A DNA stretch of 64,000 nucleotides, from NCBI RefSeq assembly GCF_965638725.1, contig NC_134956.1:24363047-24427046 (forward strand). The letters are read 5' to 3'. Positions 38,257-48,478 of the stretch are shown one piece after another (within the stretch, counting starts at the first letter, position 1; each line of letters starts with the position of its first letter). The translations under genes were made by a program, and so were the position numbers. The notes below the pieces were generated by a model. That model was not told where the DNA came from. It did not search any database and saw only the letters and a list, made by a program, of their open reading frames with translations. The DNA comes from Aptenodytes patagonicus. Its lineage: Eukaryota; Chordata; Aves; Sphenisciformes; Spheniscidae.

Positions 38257-39114
38257 TACCTTTCCAAGTTTGACATAGCACTAATCCAGAATGACCACCT
38301 GAGCTGCTCTCCTCAGTACTGCATCGAGCCCATCATTCCTGTATTGAAAACAAAATCCTTCCCCCAGGTTTCACAGAGATTACAAAAAATGTGAGGGCAT
38401 ACTCTCTTCCTGCCATCTGCTCTGCCACATCCAGTTGCACCATACGCTGCTACAGCGTTGAGCACTTTAATCACCCTGTTCCTACAGGAAACCTACAGAA
38501 ACATGGAAGTGTTTGAAACCTACTTGTAACCTAATCCAAAGCACCCCAGAACTATGACTACCACTATCCACATCCAAGGTGATATATTCATTAAAATTAA
38601 TGAAAACAAAAAAGACACACACAAGAGCTTAACTACATGCAAGTGAATTTTCAGTACACAAACCACTGATTTTTAGTATCAGTAAATCTAGGTGTAAAAT
38701 TATGTCTGCAGTTTTAAAGACCAAGGGGAATATGTCACCCATTCTCAGTTTTGATTTAGCTAAAGTAATTTCTTCTGTATTTGATATATTCAGGAAAACA
38801 AGTGAGCCTTGTTTTATGTCACTCTCTTCTAGTTTTAAAAAGGCCTCATTATTCTCAAAACATCAAGATGGGATGGATCTGTTTGGCAAACAGAGATCGC
38901 AGTGGACAGCCTTTCTCTTCTGGTGGTGAATGTCCATTCATCCATGATATAAACCAAATTCTCTTCTTCCCCTCCTAATTCTGAACCTGGTTGTGTCACT
39001 GGTATTCACACCCACAGAGAGACGTCGTGAACTTACAATTTCCAGAAACAAGAAAGGGGAAGATTAAGAGGAAAAAAAACACCAATGGGCATCAAGATAT
39101 GACAAGATCGGGCA
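38257..39114. other. non-coding stretch
   Basis: AT-rich single-copy DNA; nothing recognised. Confidence 0.5.
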
Positions 39115-39200
39115 TCTTTCAAAGTCACGCAGGAAAATTGTGGCAGAACCAAGGATCAAATCCAGACTCCCCAGTTTTCAACACACAACACTAACTGCAA
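39115..39200 (+). repeat. MIR/CORE-SINE-like relic, 3' half
   Basis: CAAAGTCACGCAGGAAAATT, then GTGGCAGAACCAAGGATCAA, ATCCAGACTCCCCAG and CACTAAC follow the MIR order (AAGGTCACACAG, GTGGCAGAGCCAGGATTCGAA, CCCAGRCTCC, CTAACCAC). Spacing is kept and identity is moderate. Confidence 0.7.
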
Positions 39201-39289
39201 GTGGTCTTATATACTACTTCTGATAAGAAAAAAAAGTATTCTGAAGTTATGCTGCCGAGAATAAAAATTCATTATGGTTCCATTTTTAC

Positions 39290-39410
39290 AAAGTAGGGTA
39301 AGTGTAATTATCTCTACTGCACAGATCAAGGTGCAAGTTGAAGCATTAAGCACTGAAGCGACTTGTTCAAGGTCAGACAGCAGGTCTGTAGTCGCTCTCT
39401 TCCATCTACT
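39290..39410 (+). repeat. MIR/CORE-SINE-like relic
   Basis: TAATTATCTCTACTGCACAG, an AAGCACTGAAGCGACTTG-like block and TTCAAGGTCAGACAGCAGG match the MIR core and the start of its 3' part. It lies only about 90 bases after the preceding relic, in the same orientation. Confidence 0.7.
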
Positions 39411-41152
39411 CTTCAATCCATTGGGATGCTTTTGAACCCAACTCTTATTTGAATTCAAAGCTCAGAGAGTAGCATTTAATAATCCTACAAAACATTTTGT
39501 TTCAACTGAGAACAAAGGTTTCAATAGTACTTGCATTTGCTATGAAAAAATTCTTAATGTCAAATTTCTTAAATAAATATCATCTTAACTAATATTCTTA
39601 GTAACTGAAAATTAAACCTGACATTCAGCTCAAATATTCTGGTTTTAAATTTCCCCATTGCTAAATCTTCAAAAAAAGGAACATTCTGTTTGAATTTCTA
39701 AACGATTTGTGTCCAATATATGATTAACTATCATGAGATTTATTTACTTTGAATTATGTGTGACAGACACTACACCAACAGACTCACTGGGTCATGCAGT
39801 TAAGATATAACTAAAAGCAAATTTTATCTCATGACAATGGAGCCAGTATGTGAGCCTGTGGTGCTTCTGCAGAAAATGAAGATATCAGTGAAAATGGGTA
39901 GGTCTGTAAGTAAGGGGTTCATTCTGGCCATACTCCAAACCCTCTGGGCAAGCCAGTGTAGATCCTGAAACAATATAGCGCCATGCTACCATAGCTCTGT
40001 GCTTGACCTAATAGGTCCTGCTGAGAAATGGAGATTATTACCAGCAAAGAAAGAAGCCAGCATTGCTTTTTCATGGCAGCATGGATCACATTGGCCTACC
40101 TGGAGCTTAGAAAAAGAGCTTGTGTCTGACTGCACTATGTGGATGTATCTTATATTTCTAAGTACAGTACAACAGGAGCCCTGTGGCATCTAAAGATAAG
40201 TAATGACAGTAATTATCTTAAAAAAAAAAATAAAATCAGAGTTTCAACTGAGGTAGCATCATTGCAGCTGCACTAATTTACACCAGTTTTGGATCCTATC
40301 TGGAGAATTAGAGTCAGAATGACAACAGTGCATATCGGTACGGCATCAAGTCTTGAGCGCTGGAACCTACGAACAATCTGCATCCAGGGGCTTCTCAGCC
40401 AGGATGCAGAAGGCTCAACGCGAGGTGCATCAGTCTTAGTGTACAAGCACTGCAGAACCAGCAGTATGTGTCCAGAGCCTTGCAACCCCTTAAAAAGTTC
40501 TGGGTTCTTACTTAGGCATGCATATAAAAAGTAATAACCAGGTTACTGCATCTGAAACAACCTAAAAGAGCAGTAAGGCTTGGGAAGGAGAAATGAGAGA
40601 TGATAGCAAAACTGCTGAGACAGTCGGAGAAAAAGGACAAGCTTTAAGGCTTATAGTATCATCAGACCTCAGCCTGAAAGTGCATCTGTTTTTCCTACTA
40701 TGTTGGTTCCACCTAATTAAAGATAAAGATACTACCTTTTCCTCCAGTTCTGCCTAGCATTAAAATAAGCAAAACTAAACAGATATTTGCTAAGAGGAAG
40801 CTGATTTCTTAGCTAGTGTCAAGTGCAATGGCACAAACAAAGTAAATCTACTGGCAAACCTTTATAGCTATTTATTCATTCAAGTACTGAAAGAACAATC
40901 ATTTCCAGCGGGGTAGCTCAAATAGGCAAACATGACAGAGCTGAGTGGTAACACAGTGCAAAGGAATCATCAAAGATTTACTCTTGAGATATATGATAAA
41001 CTCAACCATTAGAAATCTTCCATCTCAGCGCTTTCATGTGCAACCGCACATTAAGCACAAAACAGAACAGATTACAAAGGAAATACACTGTGTAAGACTT
41101 ACTTTTCCTCTCTCAAGCACCACCTTATTTTAAAAGACGTTTTTGCAGATGC
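39411..41152. other. non-coding stretch
   Basis: AT-rich DNA without recognisable repeat or exon. An A10 run lies at about 40220. Confidence 0.5.
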
Positions 41153-41190
41153 ACAGAATCATGCTTTTGTTTGAACTAGAAGGGACCCCA
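41153..41190 (-). mobile_element. short CR1 3' end relic (minus orientation)
   Basis: ACAGAATCATGCTTTTGTTTGAACTAGAAGGGACC resembles the reverse complement of a CR1 terminus (ACAGAATCATAGAAT..TTTGRRTTGGAAGGGACC). Only about 38 bases are alignable by eye. Confidence 0.5.
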
Positions 41191-41498
41191 GCTCAGGGGG
41201 TGCCTTCAGCTGCTATTTCTACATTTAGAAATATATCATTTGCTATATGGATGATTCAGAATTGACTAATTCTACTTTATTATCTTAAATCTCGCTAGGG
41301 TTATACACATCAAAACACATTTTTCTAGTCTGTTCCTCTAGATTTATAGTCAAAGAGAGTTTCACTGTTACCTTCAATGGACACAGGATGAGGGTGGTAC
41401 CAACATTAAAAGCATCTACACACTTTTAATTAACAGCAGCACAAGACCAAGATACAAGGCTGCAATGTTTTGTTCTGGCACCTTATGATGTCTAATTC

Positions 41499-41513
41499 TT
41501 TTTTTTTTTTTTT
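41499..41513. repeat. T15 homopolymer
   Basis: Fifteen T on the plus strand, 34 bases before the CR1 3' terminus at 41548. In CR1 sense this is an A tract just beyond the element's end. Confidence 0.9.
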
Positions 41514-41631
41514 GTTCTTCTATGCCATTTTGGGATCAGTCTTACAAATCATAGAATCATAGAATCATTGAGGTTGGAAAAGACCTCTAAGATCATCGAG
41601 TCCAACCGTCAACCCAACACCACCATGCCCA

Positions 41632-42318
41632 CTAAACCATGTCCCTAAGCGCCTCATCTACACGTCTTTTAAATACCTCCAGGGATGGGGACTCCACCAC
41701 TTCCCTGGGCAGCCTCTTCCAATGTTTAACCACTCTTTCAGTAAAGAAATTTTTCCTTACATCCAATCTAAACCTCCCCTGCCGCAACTTGAGGCCATTT
41801 CCTCTCGTCCTATCGCTTGTTACTTGGGAGAAGAGACCGACCCCCACCTCACTACAACCTCCTTTCAGGGAGTTGTAGAGAGCGATGAGGTCTCCCCTCA
41901 GCCTCCTTTTCTCCAGGCTGAACAGTCCCAGTTCCCTCAGCCGCTCCTCATAAGACTTGTGCTCCAGACCCCTCACCAGCCTCGTTGCCCTTCTCTGGAC
42001 ACGCTCCAGCACCTCAACATCCTTCTTGTAGTGAGGGGCCCAAAACTGAACACAGTATTCGAGGTGCGGCCTCACCAGCGCCGAGTACAGGGGCACGATC
42101 ACTTCCCTACTCCTGCTGGCCACACTATTTCTGATACAGGCCAGGATGCCATTGGCCTTCTTGGCCGCCTGGGCACACTGCTGGCTCATGTTCAGCCGGC
42201 TGTCAACCAACACCCCCAGGTCCTTCTCTGCTGGGCAGCTTTCCAGCCACTCTTCCCCAAGCCTGTAGCGCTGCATGGGGTTGTTGTGGCCGAGCATGGG
42301 GTTGTTGTGGCCGAACAT
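41632..42318 (-). pseudogene. CR1 ORF2 C-terminal fragment (reverse transcriptase, 228 codons)
   Basis: ORF2 of CR1 encodes an endonuclease plus reverse transcriptase that copies element RNA at a nicked target. Here only the C-terminal part survives. The endonuclease and the catalytic YxDD region lie upstream and are absent, so no active enzyme can be made. Visible family strings are [17 protein letters not shown] (about residues 34-50), [15 protein letters not shown] (about 86-100), [12 protein letters not shown] (about 107-118), and near the end [11 protein letters not shown] and [11 protein letters not shown]. The first 14 residues contain GHNNPM twice, from the 21-base duplication. The frame runs unbroken to its stop, unlike the other CR1 copies here. 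The apparent ATG at 42318 is not a native start. Confidence 0.92.
42273..42314. repeat. tandem duplication, 2 x 21 bp, in CR1
   Basis: The 21 bases at 42273-42293 recur exactly at 42294-42314. In CR1 sense the repeat encodes GHNNPM plus one residue twice, in frame, at the truncated 5' end of the element. Confidence 0.95.
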
Positions 42319-43010
42319 GCTCAGTGCCTAGAGGTTACAGTACTAATCACAAAAGACTTTCAATATTTTAAATGATTTGATGTTGGCTTCTGAAACATTT
42401 GCTATCAAGAGATTTTTTTAAGCTCTTTCAATACTGACTTATTTACAGAAACTAGATCCATTTATACTTAACCCATAGCAACTAAATTTCACTCTTCTGT
42501 TTTAAATTACTTTGCTCCCTCTAAGTCAGAAAGATTCAAACTTGCCACCTCCATTCAAGAAGTAAAAAATGCTTTTTTATCTGCAATTAAGCACCTGTTC
42601 ATATCATAGGCTTTTTAGAAACAATATTTTAATGGCAAATTTGATTATTTAATTCTGCTAATCTTCATATTTCGCATATCACATCAAAGTCCTAACCAAC
42701 TGGCTACAGAGTTATCTTGATTTTCAGATGTTCCAATTGCTATTTATAATATTTTCAATGACCATAACCCACAAGTTATCTGGGGAAAAAAGTTTAGCTG
42801 TTATGTAAGTTATAGACATATGGGAAATATAGAGGGAATTTACGCTATAGATCTCAACTTGACCATCTTCTCCCCTTCTGTTAATTCCACATAGCCAGAG
42901 CTGTCTATCCAAAGGTAGCCCTCCTGCCTCTGAGTTTGCCTCATGTTAATCAGCATAACATCAGGAGAAACGTGAGAGTTTAGGTTATGTATCAGTATTT
43001 CAAGAAGTAA
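42319..43010. other. non-coding stretch
   Basis: AT-rich DNA between two CR1 pieces; nothing else recognised. Confidence 0.55.
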
Positions 43011-43066
43011 ATCATAGAATACCTCAAGTTGGAAGGGACCCTTAAGGATCATCGAGCCCAACTCCC
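43011..43066 (-). mobile_element. CR1 3' end fragment (minus orientation)
   Basis: ATCATAGAATACCTCAAGTT, then GGAAGGGACCCTTAAGGATC and ATCGAGCCCAACTCC form the reverse complement of a CR1 terminus. It differs from the other copies here in the ACCTCAAGTTGGAAG part, so it is another subfamily. Homology fades after about 43066. Confidence 0.85.
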
Positions 43067-46000
43067 AGTAAATGGTTAAACTAAAGGATCCCCAGGGTGA
43101 TCCATCCTCAAAAAAATCTTGAGAGGATTTAACTATTTTCAGAATTGTTCCTCCAGGTTCTTCTGCCAGGTGTCCTATCCGCTAAGCTAATGGATAAAAA
43201 GTGCAATGACAGAAAAGTGAACTTTCATGCCTACTGCTTTCTCACACATCAGTGTTTATGAAACATTTTATTCAACATGACACAAAATTGTTTGTCTTCT
43301 CTTTCAGGGTGAAAGAATGTAAAAAGGTTTGAATTCAGCTCCATTTGAACATCTTCTGCTAAATTGTCCTCTTCAGCAGCTGAAGCAAAAGACCTTCTAT
43401 ATCACCGTAGCAACAGGTCCCACAGGCACCAACCTATTTGGGCTTATTTATGGCACTCTGGAAACAGCAGCATCCCCTAGATCCCAAATACACTCCTGGT
43501 CTGGGGGAAGAATCTCTTGTAATTGAGAAAACAGGTTAACCTCAGTGACCCATTCAAACCTTGCCTGTAGTCTTCACTGATCCTCTGACGATCCAGACAC
43601 CAGAGAACTATTTTGCCTGTTTCCTATGGAAATGCAGGTGATGCCACCTCTCTGCACACGCATATGTCCACAGGCATTCTCGACTTTTCTGCCTATTTGC
43701 AGGCCAATTTCTGTCAAACACAGCAGAGGTAACGTTATTACAGTCTGTTATTAGGTTTGGATAGGTTTGATATAAACATCAGCCAGCTGGGAGAAGGAGC
43801 CTGAATTAGTGCTCTCACTGAATTAAATGCCACACTGTAAGGGCTTCCTGTTAGGTATCTGAGGGTCCACCTATGCAATGCCCCAAACACAGAGTAAGTC
43901 CCATCCGGACCTCTCAACTTACAAAATACCCCGAATCGAACCATGAAGGCCGGCAGGCAGGATTTGTCTGTTCCGCTCATGTTTTGATATAGTGAAAATG
44001 CAAGAATTACGTGAGAAAAATGAAAAAGAAGTGATTTTTCCTATGTATATAAAGTTTGTGCCACACTGGATGGCTTCTGTGAACAATAGATGTTTATAAT
44101 ATTGTGAGTCTGAGAAGAAATTTCTTTTTAGCTACCTGCAAATGAGGTCAATTTCTTTCTTCTGTGGTTTTTGACAGGCTAATATTCATGCTCAGCTTAT
44201 GTGAAAGCTATGGATGTATAGCTTGTCAAGAGCCCTGATTTCTCAGGTTTCTCACAAGCTAGACTGACCCACCTGGGAATGCACCTTCCTTTCCTCCCCA
44301 GCCTATCCCTGGCCCCTGCATCAGCACACTAAATTACACAGGTAAGCGAACAGAGTCCATCTCCTGTCTGGCCAGTTACAACTGCGGTGCTGATATGGGA
44401 ATTACCCTAATTTATGTAAAAGGCAACACTCTGCCTCTGCACCAGAGAGGGATCTGAGTCAGATATACACGTGAGCAGTGAACACACTCCTCAAGTCTTA
44501 CTCATGCCCGTGCCTACCAGCAAAACAGCTCTGCAGCTCTGACACACTAGTGAAAAGAACTGATTTTTCCCTGCTCTGTGCATACATCAGATATTATATT
44601 TTACTTCTAGATGTATCCCTCTGTAGTCAACACCAAGGTCACCTCAGCATTTCTAGCTTGCTTCCTCAGCTTGAGATAGAAGTTTGTTTACAGCAGTTCA
44701 TCTTTCGCCTTTTCCAGCTCTTCCAACACCATCAAAACTTCATTTACATTTTCTTTTCTTTATTTCCATAAAGGACAGACAAGTACACAAACCTGCTGGT
44801 GTCAACAATTATGACTACTGTAAACTCTTACAGTTTATTTGGTACAATACCCCCACAAACATTTTACAGTTTATAAATTCCCCTTAGTTGATTCTCTGAA
44901 GTTTTGTCAATACAAACTGAGAAGTCAGCTTGCAGTTTTTGTTTTGTTTTTTAAAACCTTACATTTTCCCCTGTCTCCAGATTATCCTTCCGCTCTTCTA
45001 TCCTAATAGAAATACAATAGAACTTTAAATAGCATTCAGCAAGTATTTTATAATATTACAGATAGTAGGTACAAAGCAAGTTATCCCCTGCTATGCTTTT
45101 TAATGTAATACTTAATTCTGTACACAGCAATGATATTATTTGTTTCGTGCACTATTGTTGCAATTAAATTGGAAACTGAGAATCAAACTCTTACCAGCAT
45201 TCTCTCAGATTTGTATAACTACCTACATCAAACCTGCTTGAAAATTATCGCCTAAATAAGTCCTGACAATTTTTTTCTTCCTTTAGGAGCTACCCTGAAG
45301 GGTCGCAAAAGGTTTTCCAGCAAAGACAACACCGATGCTAGACACAACCTAAGTTTTACCAATAGGTACACAACATGACTACAGAATATTGTGGAGCACA
45401 CAGAAATCCTTTCTGACAGCTCAGCCTCCGGGGAGTATTTCTGCTGTAAAAACCTTATTTTAATCAGGCAGTAGAAGAGACAATAGATTCCCCTGCTGCT
45501 CAGCTAAGCTTCCTCTCCCACCACCTTCCACAACCTGCACAATAGCTCCGTCTCTTCTGTTGCTAAATTCTTGCTTGTCAGAAAAAACACTGCGTATAGC
45601 AGTGGCACGTACTGACTGCAGCCACGATGATGGGAAGAAGCGCGGGGTATGGTCCTGTACCAACAGGCTTCTGCTTCCAAACCCGCGGTGCTGCGGCTGT
45701 CCCGCCAGGCAGCTCTCCCACCGACCGCAAAACGAGCATCATCCAACAAAGACTCTGAGACCAGGCACTGTAGTAAGAACACTTCAAAAATAGCCAGATT
45801 CGGGGCTTTTAAGTACAACAGTATAATTTCAGTTAACCCATTAATCACAAGTAAGTTTTGAAGTAGCAATTTCCGGTAGTAATCTAAACAGAGGAAACTG
45901 CTTAGAGAGAAAAGAAAGAAGTGTTCTGTAAGATAAATGGACGTCCCTTTGGTATAACACTTGCCCTACCATGCCTGTAGTGCTCAAAAAAAGTGTACAT

Positions 46001-48180
46001 TAGTTTCAGATCAAAGCTCCAAAGCTACTAAACATGTAAAAAATATTACTAGCTCTGATGTCTTAGATCATCTTCTTGCTTTTACTCCTTGGCATTGTCA
46101 CTCATCAACCATACTATACATTCCTTTTGTAGAGTTAATAAATTATCATTTTTCTATGCCACCCTCTTCCAAACACTATATGTGTTCTATATGCCGGAGA
46201 CATAAAAAGGTCCCTAAGGCAGCAAGAGACTATTTTGATGTCTTTGAATATTATGGATGGGGCCCAGTGGGAGGCTTATTGCAGACAAGAGAAATAAGAT
46301 GCCAGCCAAACGACGACCCCCGAGATGGCCAGGTCTCAGCTGCTGCAGAAGGTAACGATGACGACGATGACAATATTGATGCTTGTCAGCTACAGTCTGC
46401 AAGCTTGTACAACATAAAAACATGCCAACAGGAAAATTTTGTATTGAGCTAAAAAAGCCTGTTACTCTTCAAGTGGAGTATGCAAAACAAGTAGAGACTT
46501 TTACTGGCCATTATACAAGAACTTCACCAATCACTTTACTAGGTGCCTTTTGCTTCTCTCTCATCTAAGGAGACATCCCATTAATTTTTCTTTTTCCTAG
46601 TTCAGTACATCTCTTCAGTATGAGCTTCCAAGACCTGTAGTTTTAACAGGTTACAGTCATCTCTTAGTCTATGGAAGAGGAAGATATAACCAGCTGGATT
46701 TCATAAAGTGCTCAGAGTACTTTGAAATTAATTGCATGCTGCTTTTTTTTTTTTTTAATTCAAGGGGATCTTTCAAAAGCTTCAGATAGTGTTTATCAAG
46801 ATGCCAAAAAATTGCAGTGCTTTTCTGTGAACGTCTACCTTTCTGATCAAAAGGCATCTCTCCGTTTGGGAAGAAAATCAGGTTCCCACTCCTATTTAAA
46901 ATAATAAAATAAAATGCAGGGAGTTGAATTTCAGCTAAGCTCTGCCTCTCTGATGGAAATGAAGCTACACCACCTGAGAACACGGACCACTAATCATAAC
47001 TTCACTTAATTACATTTATTTTCTATACATTGTTAGATTTCTATGGCAGAAATCCCAGTTTTCTGGCAACCATTGAGTATTCTAGATGTATCAGCCTCAG
47101 CACACCAGTGAAGGAGCAGGACTTGGATGAACTCGGAAAGAACTGGCTTCTCTTGTGCATGGCAGCCTCATCGAGGTGTAGACCCTATGCATATCCCCAC
47201 GGCAGGCCTCAGGAAGGAGGACCTTAATACTCTACCCATACTGAAGTAACAAGCCATCTTGCCTTGCACCTTACAGAAACAGGATTTAATGCTCAGTCTC
47301 CCAGCTCGCAGCATTTTCAAGGAGCCCAACACACCAAATGAAGAACCCAGAGAGCTGAAAACTAATTCATATGGTTGGGTTGAAAGAAAATCTTCCACAG
47401 CATCCCCTCATGACTCACCCAATTCCCATCCCCTGTAAAGATCCTACATCACCAAGAGCCGCCCCGGGCTTTCCAGCAAGGGATGAGGTCTGACCTCCCC
47501 TACCACACTCATGTTGTTAAAGTAAACAGATCCTCCTTTTGCTTCCCAGCCGTGAGGCTGTGATTCAAGCAGACTTCGATGCTGTCTTTGCAGGAGGAGG
47601 GGCAGCAGCCCAGGTGTGCAGCTAGAGCACACTGGCAGGTCATTTCAAACACAGCTGTTTGCACAATGCGCAAAGCTGGAAGCAGCAGCATCTCAATTGC
47701 TTTTCCCCTCTCTGCTTAGCAAGTGCGCTTTGCTTTGCATTTCAGCTGTGCCAAGCGGGCACACTTGGCTAGTTACCCCAAATGAGCTGACAAACAGTAA
47801 CACACTAAACTGTTTATTGCGCCGCATTCAATCACGAGCTTATACCAGTAATCGTTTGCAAAGGGAGCAGCACTGCAAAACAAACCAGGATCTCTTAAAT
47901 AAAAGAGCTGTTGCTGGAAAAAAGGAAGAAAGGGGAGTTTGTTAGGAGGCTTTTCACAGTGCCCTGATCCCTAGGAAAGTTGCCTTACTCTGAACTGCAG
48001 GAGGACTCCAGAATCCATCCTGTTCTGACCTGCTCTGCCCAACATCAGTTGTTCACACAAGTTGCATCCAACTTTAGAGAAAAAAATACTTTCATGCTAT
48101 CATAACTGGCAGATTGCATATTTCTCTGGTAAATACACATGTCCAAATTATCATAATAGTAAAATAACAGTTTTAATCTC
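43067..48180. other. non-coding stretch
   Basis: No repeat recognised over 5 kb apart from a T14 run at 46743-46756. A plus-strand frame open at about 45961-46452 ends in an acidic run (five Asp codons in a row), but it starts without ATG and shows no family features. A minus-strand segment at 47846-47913 follows a very strong acceptor; see findings. Confidence 0.5.
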
Positions 48181-48478
48181 ATAGAATAGTTTGGGTTGGA
48201 AGGGACCTCTAAAGGTCATCTAGTCCAACCGCCCTGCCATGGGCAGGGACATCTGCAACTAGATCAGGTTGCTCACAGCCCCGTCCAACCTGACCTTGAA
48301 TGTTTCCAGGGATGGGGCATCCACCACCTCTCTGGGCAACCTGTGCCAGTGCTTCACCACCCTCAGCATAAAAAATTTCTTCCTTATATCTAGTCTAAAT
48401 CTACCCCCCTTTAGTTTAAAGCCATTCCCCCTTGTCCTGTCACAACAGGCCCTGCTAAAAAGCATGCCCCTAATCTCA
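48181..48478 (-). mobile_element. CR1 LINE, 3' fragment of about 300 bp (minus orientation)
   Basis: The plus strand reads ATAGAATAGTTTGGGTTGGA, AGGGACCTCTAAAGGTCATC and TAGTCCAACC, then the CCATGGGCAGGGACATCTGC block and the ORF2 tail. The internal GGGACATCTGCAACTAGATC block separates it from the subfamily at 41548. The 5' truncation is near 48478. The copy is older than the 41.5-kb one. Confidence 0.93.
48259..48465 (-). pseudogene. CR1 ORF2 C-terminal fragment
   Basis: About 68 residues of the reverse-transcriptase tail remain, with the family strings DRTRGNGFKLKGGRF, KKFFMLRVVKHWHRLPREVV and the final VRLDGAVSNLI. All catalytic parts are absent. It is a dead remnant inside the CR1 fragment. 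Confidence 0.85.

Larger units (their letters stand above)
41548..42318 (-). mobile_element. CR1 LINE, 5'-truncated copy of about 770 bp (minus orientation)
   Basis: The largest and best-kept transposable element in the window. In its own sense it starts abruptly in the C-terminal part of ORF2, carries that frame intact to the stop, and ends with the CR1 octamers (on the plus strand ATCATAGAATCATAGAATCA at 41548-41567). No matching sequence continues past 42318. The intact frame and consensus-like text suggest a fairly recent insertion. A 21-base tandem duplication sits exactly at the truncated end. Confidence 0.95.

Noticed and set aside
41722..42375. 217-codon plus-strand open frame
   Set aside because: It is the antisense of the CR1 reverse-transcriptase fragment on the minus strand.
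45961..46452. 163-codon plus-strand frame with an Asp run
   Set aside because: It starts without ATG. The Asp run comes from a short GAY repeat. No splice pair fits well and no motif is recognised.
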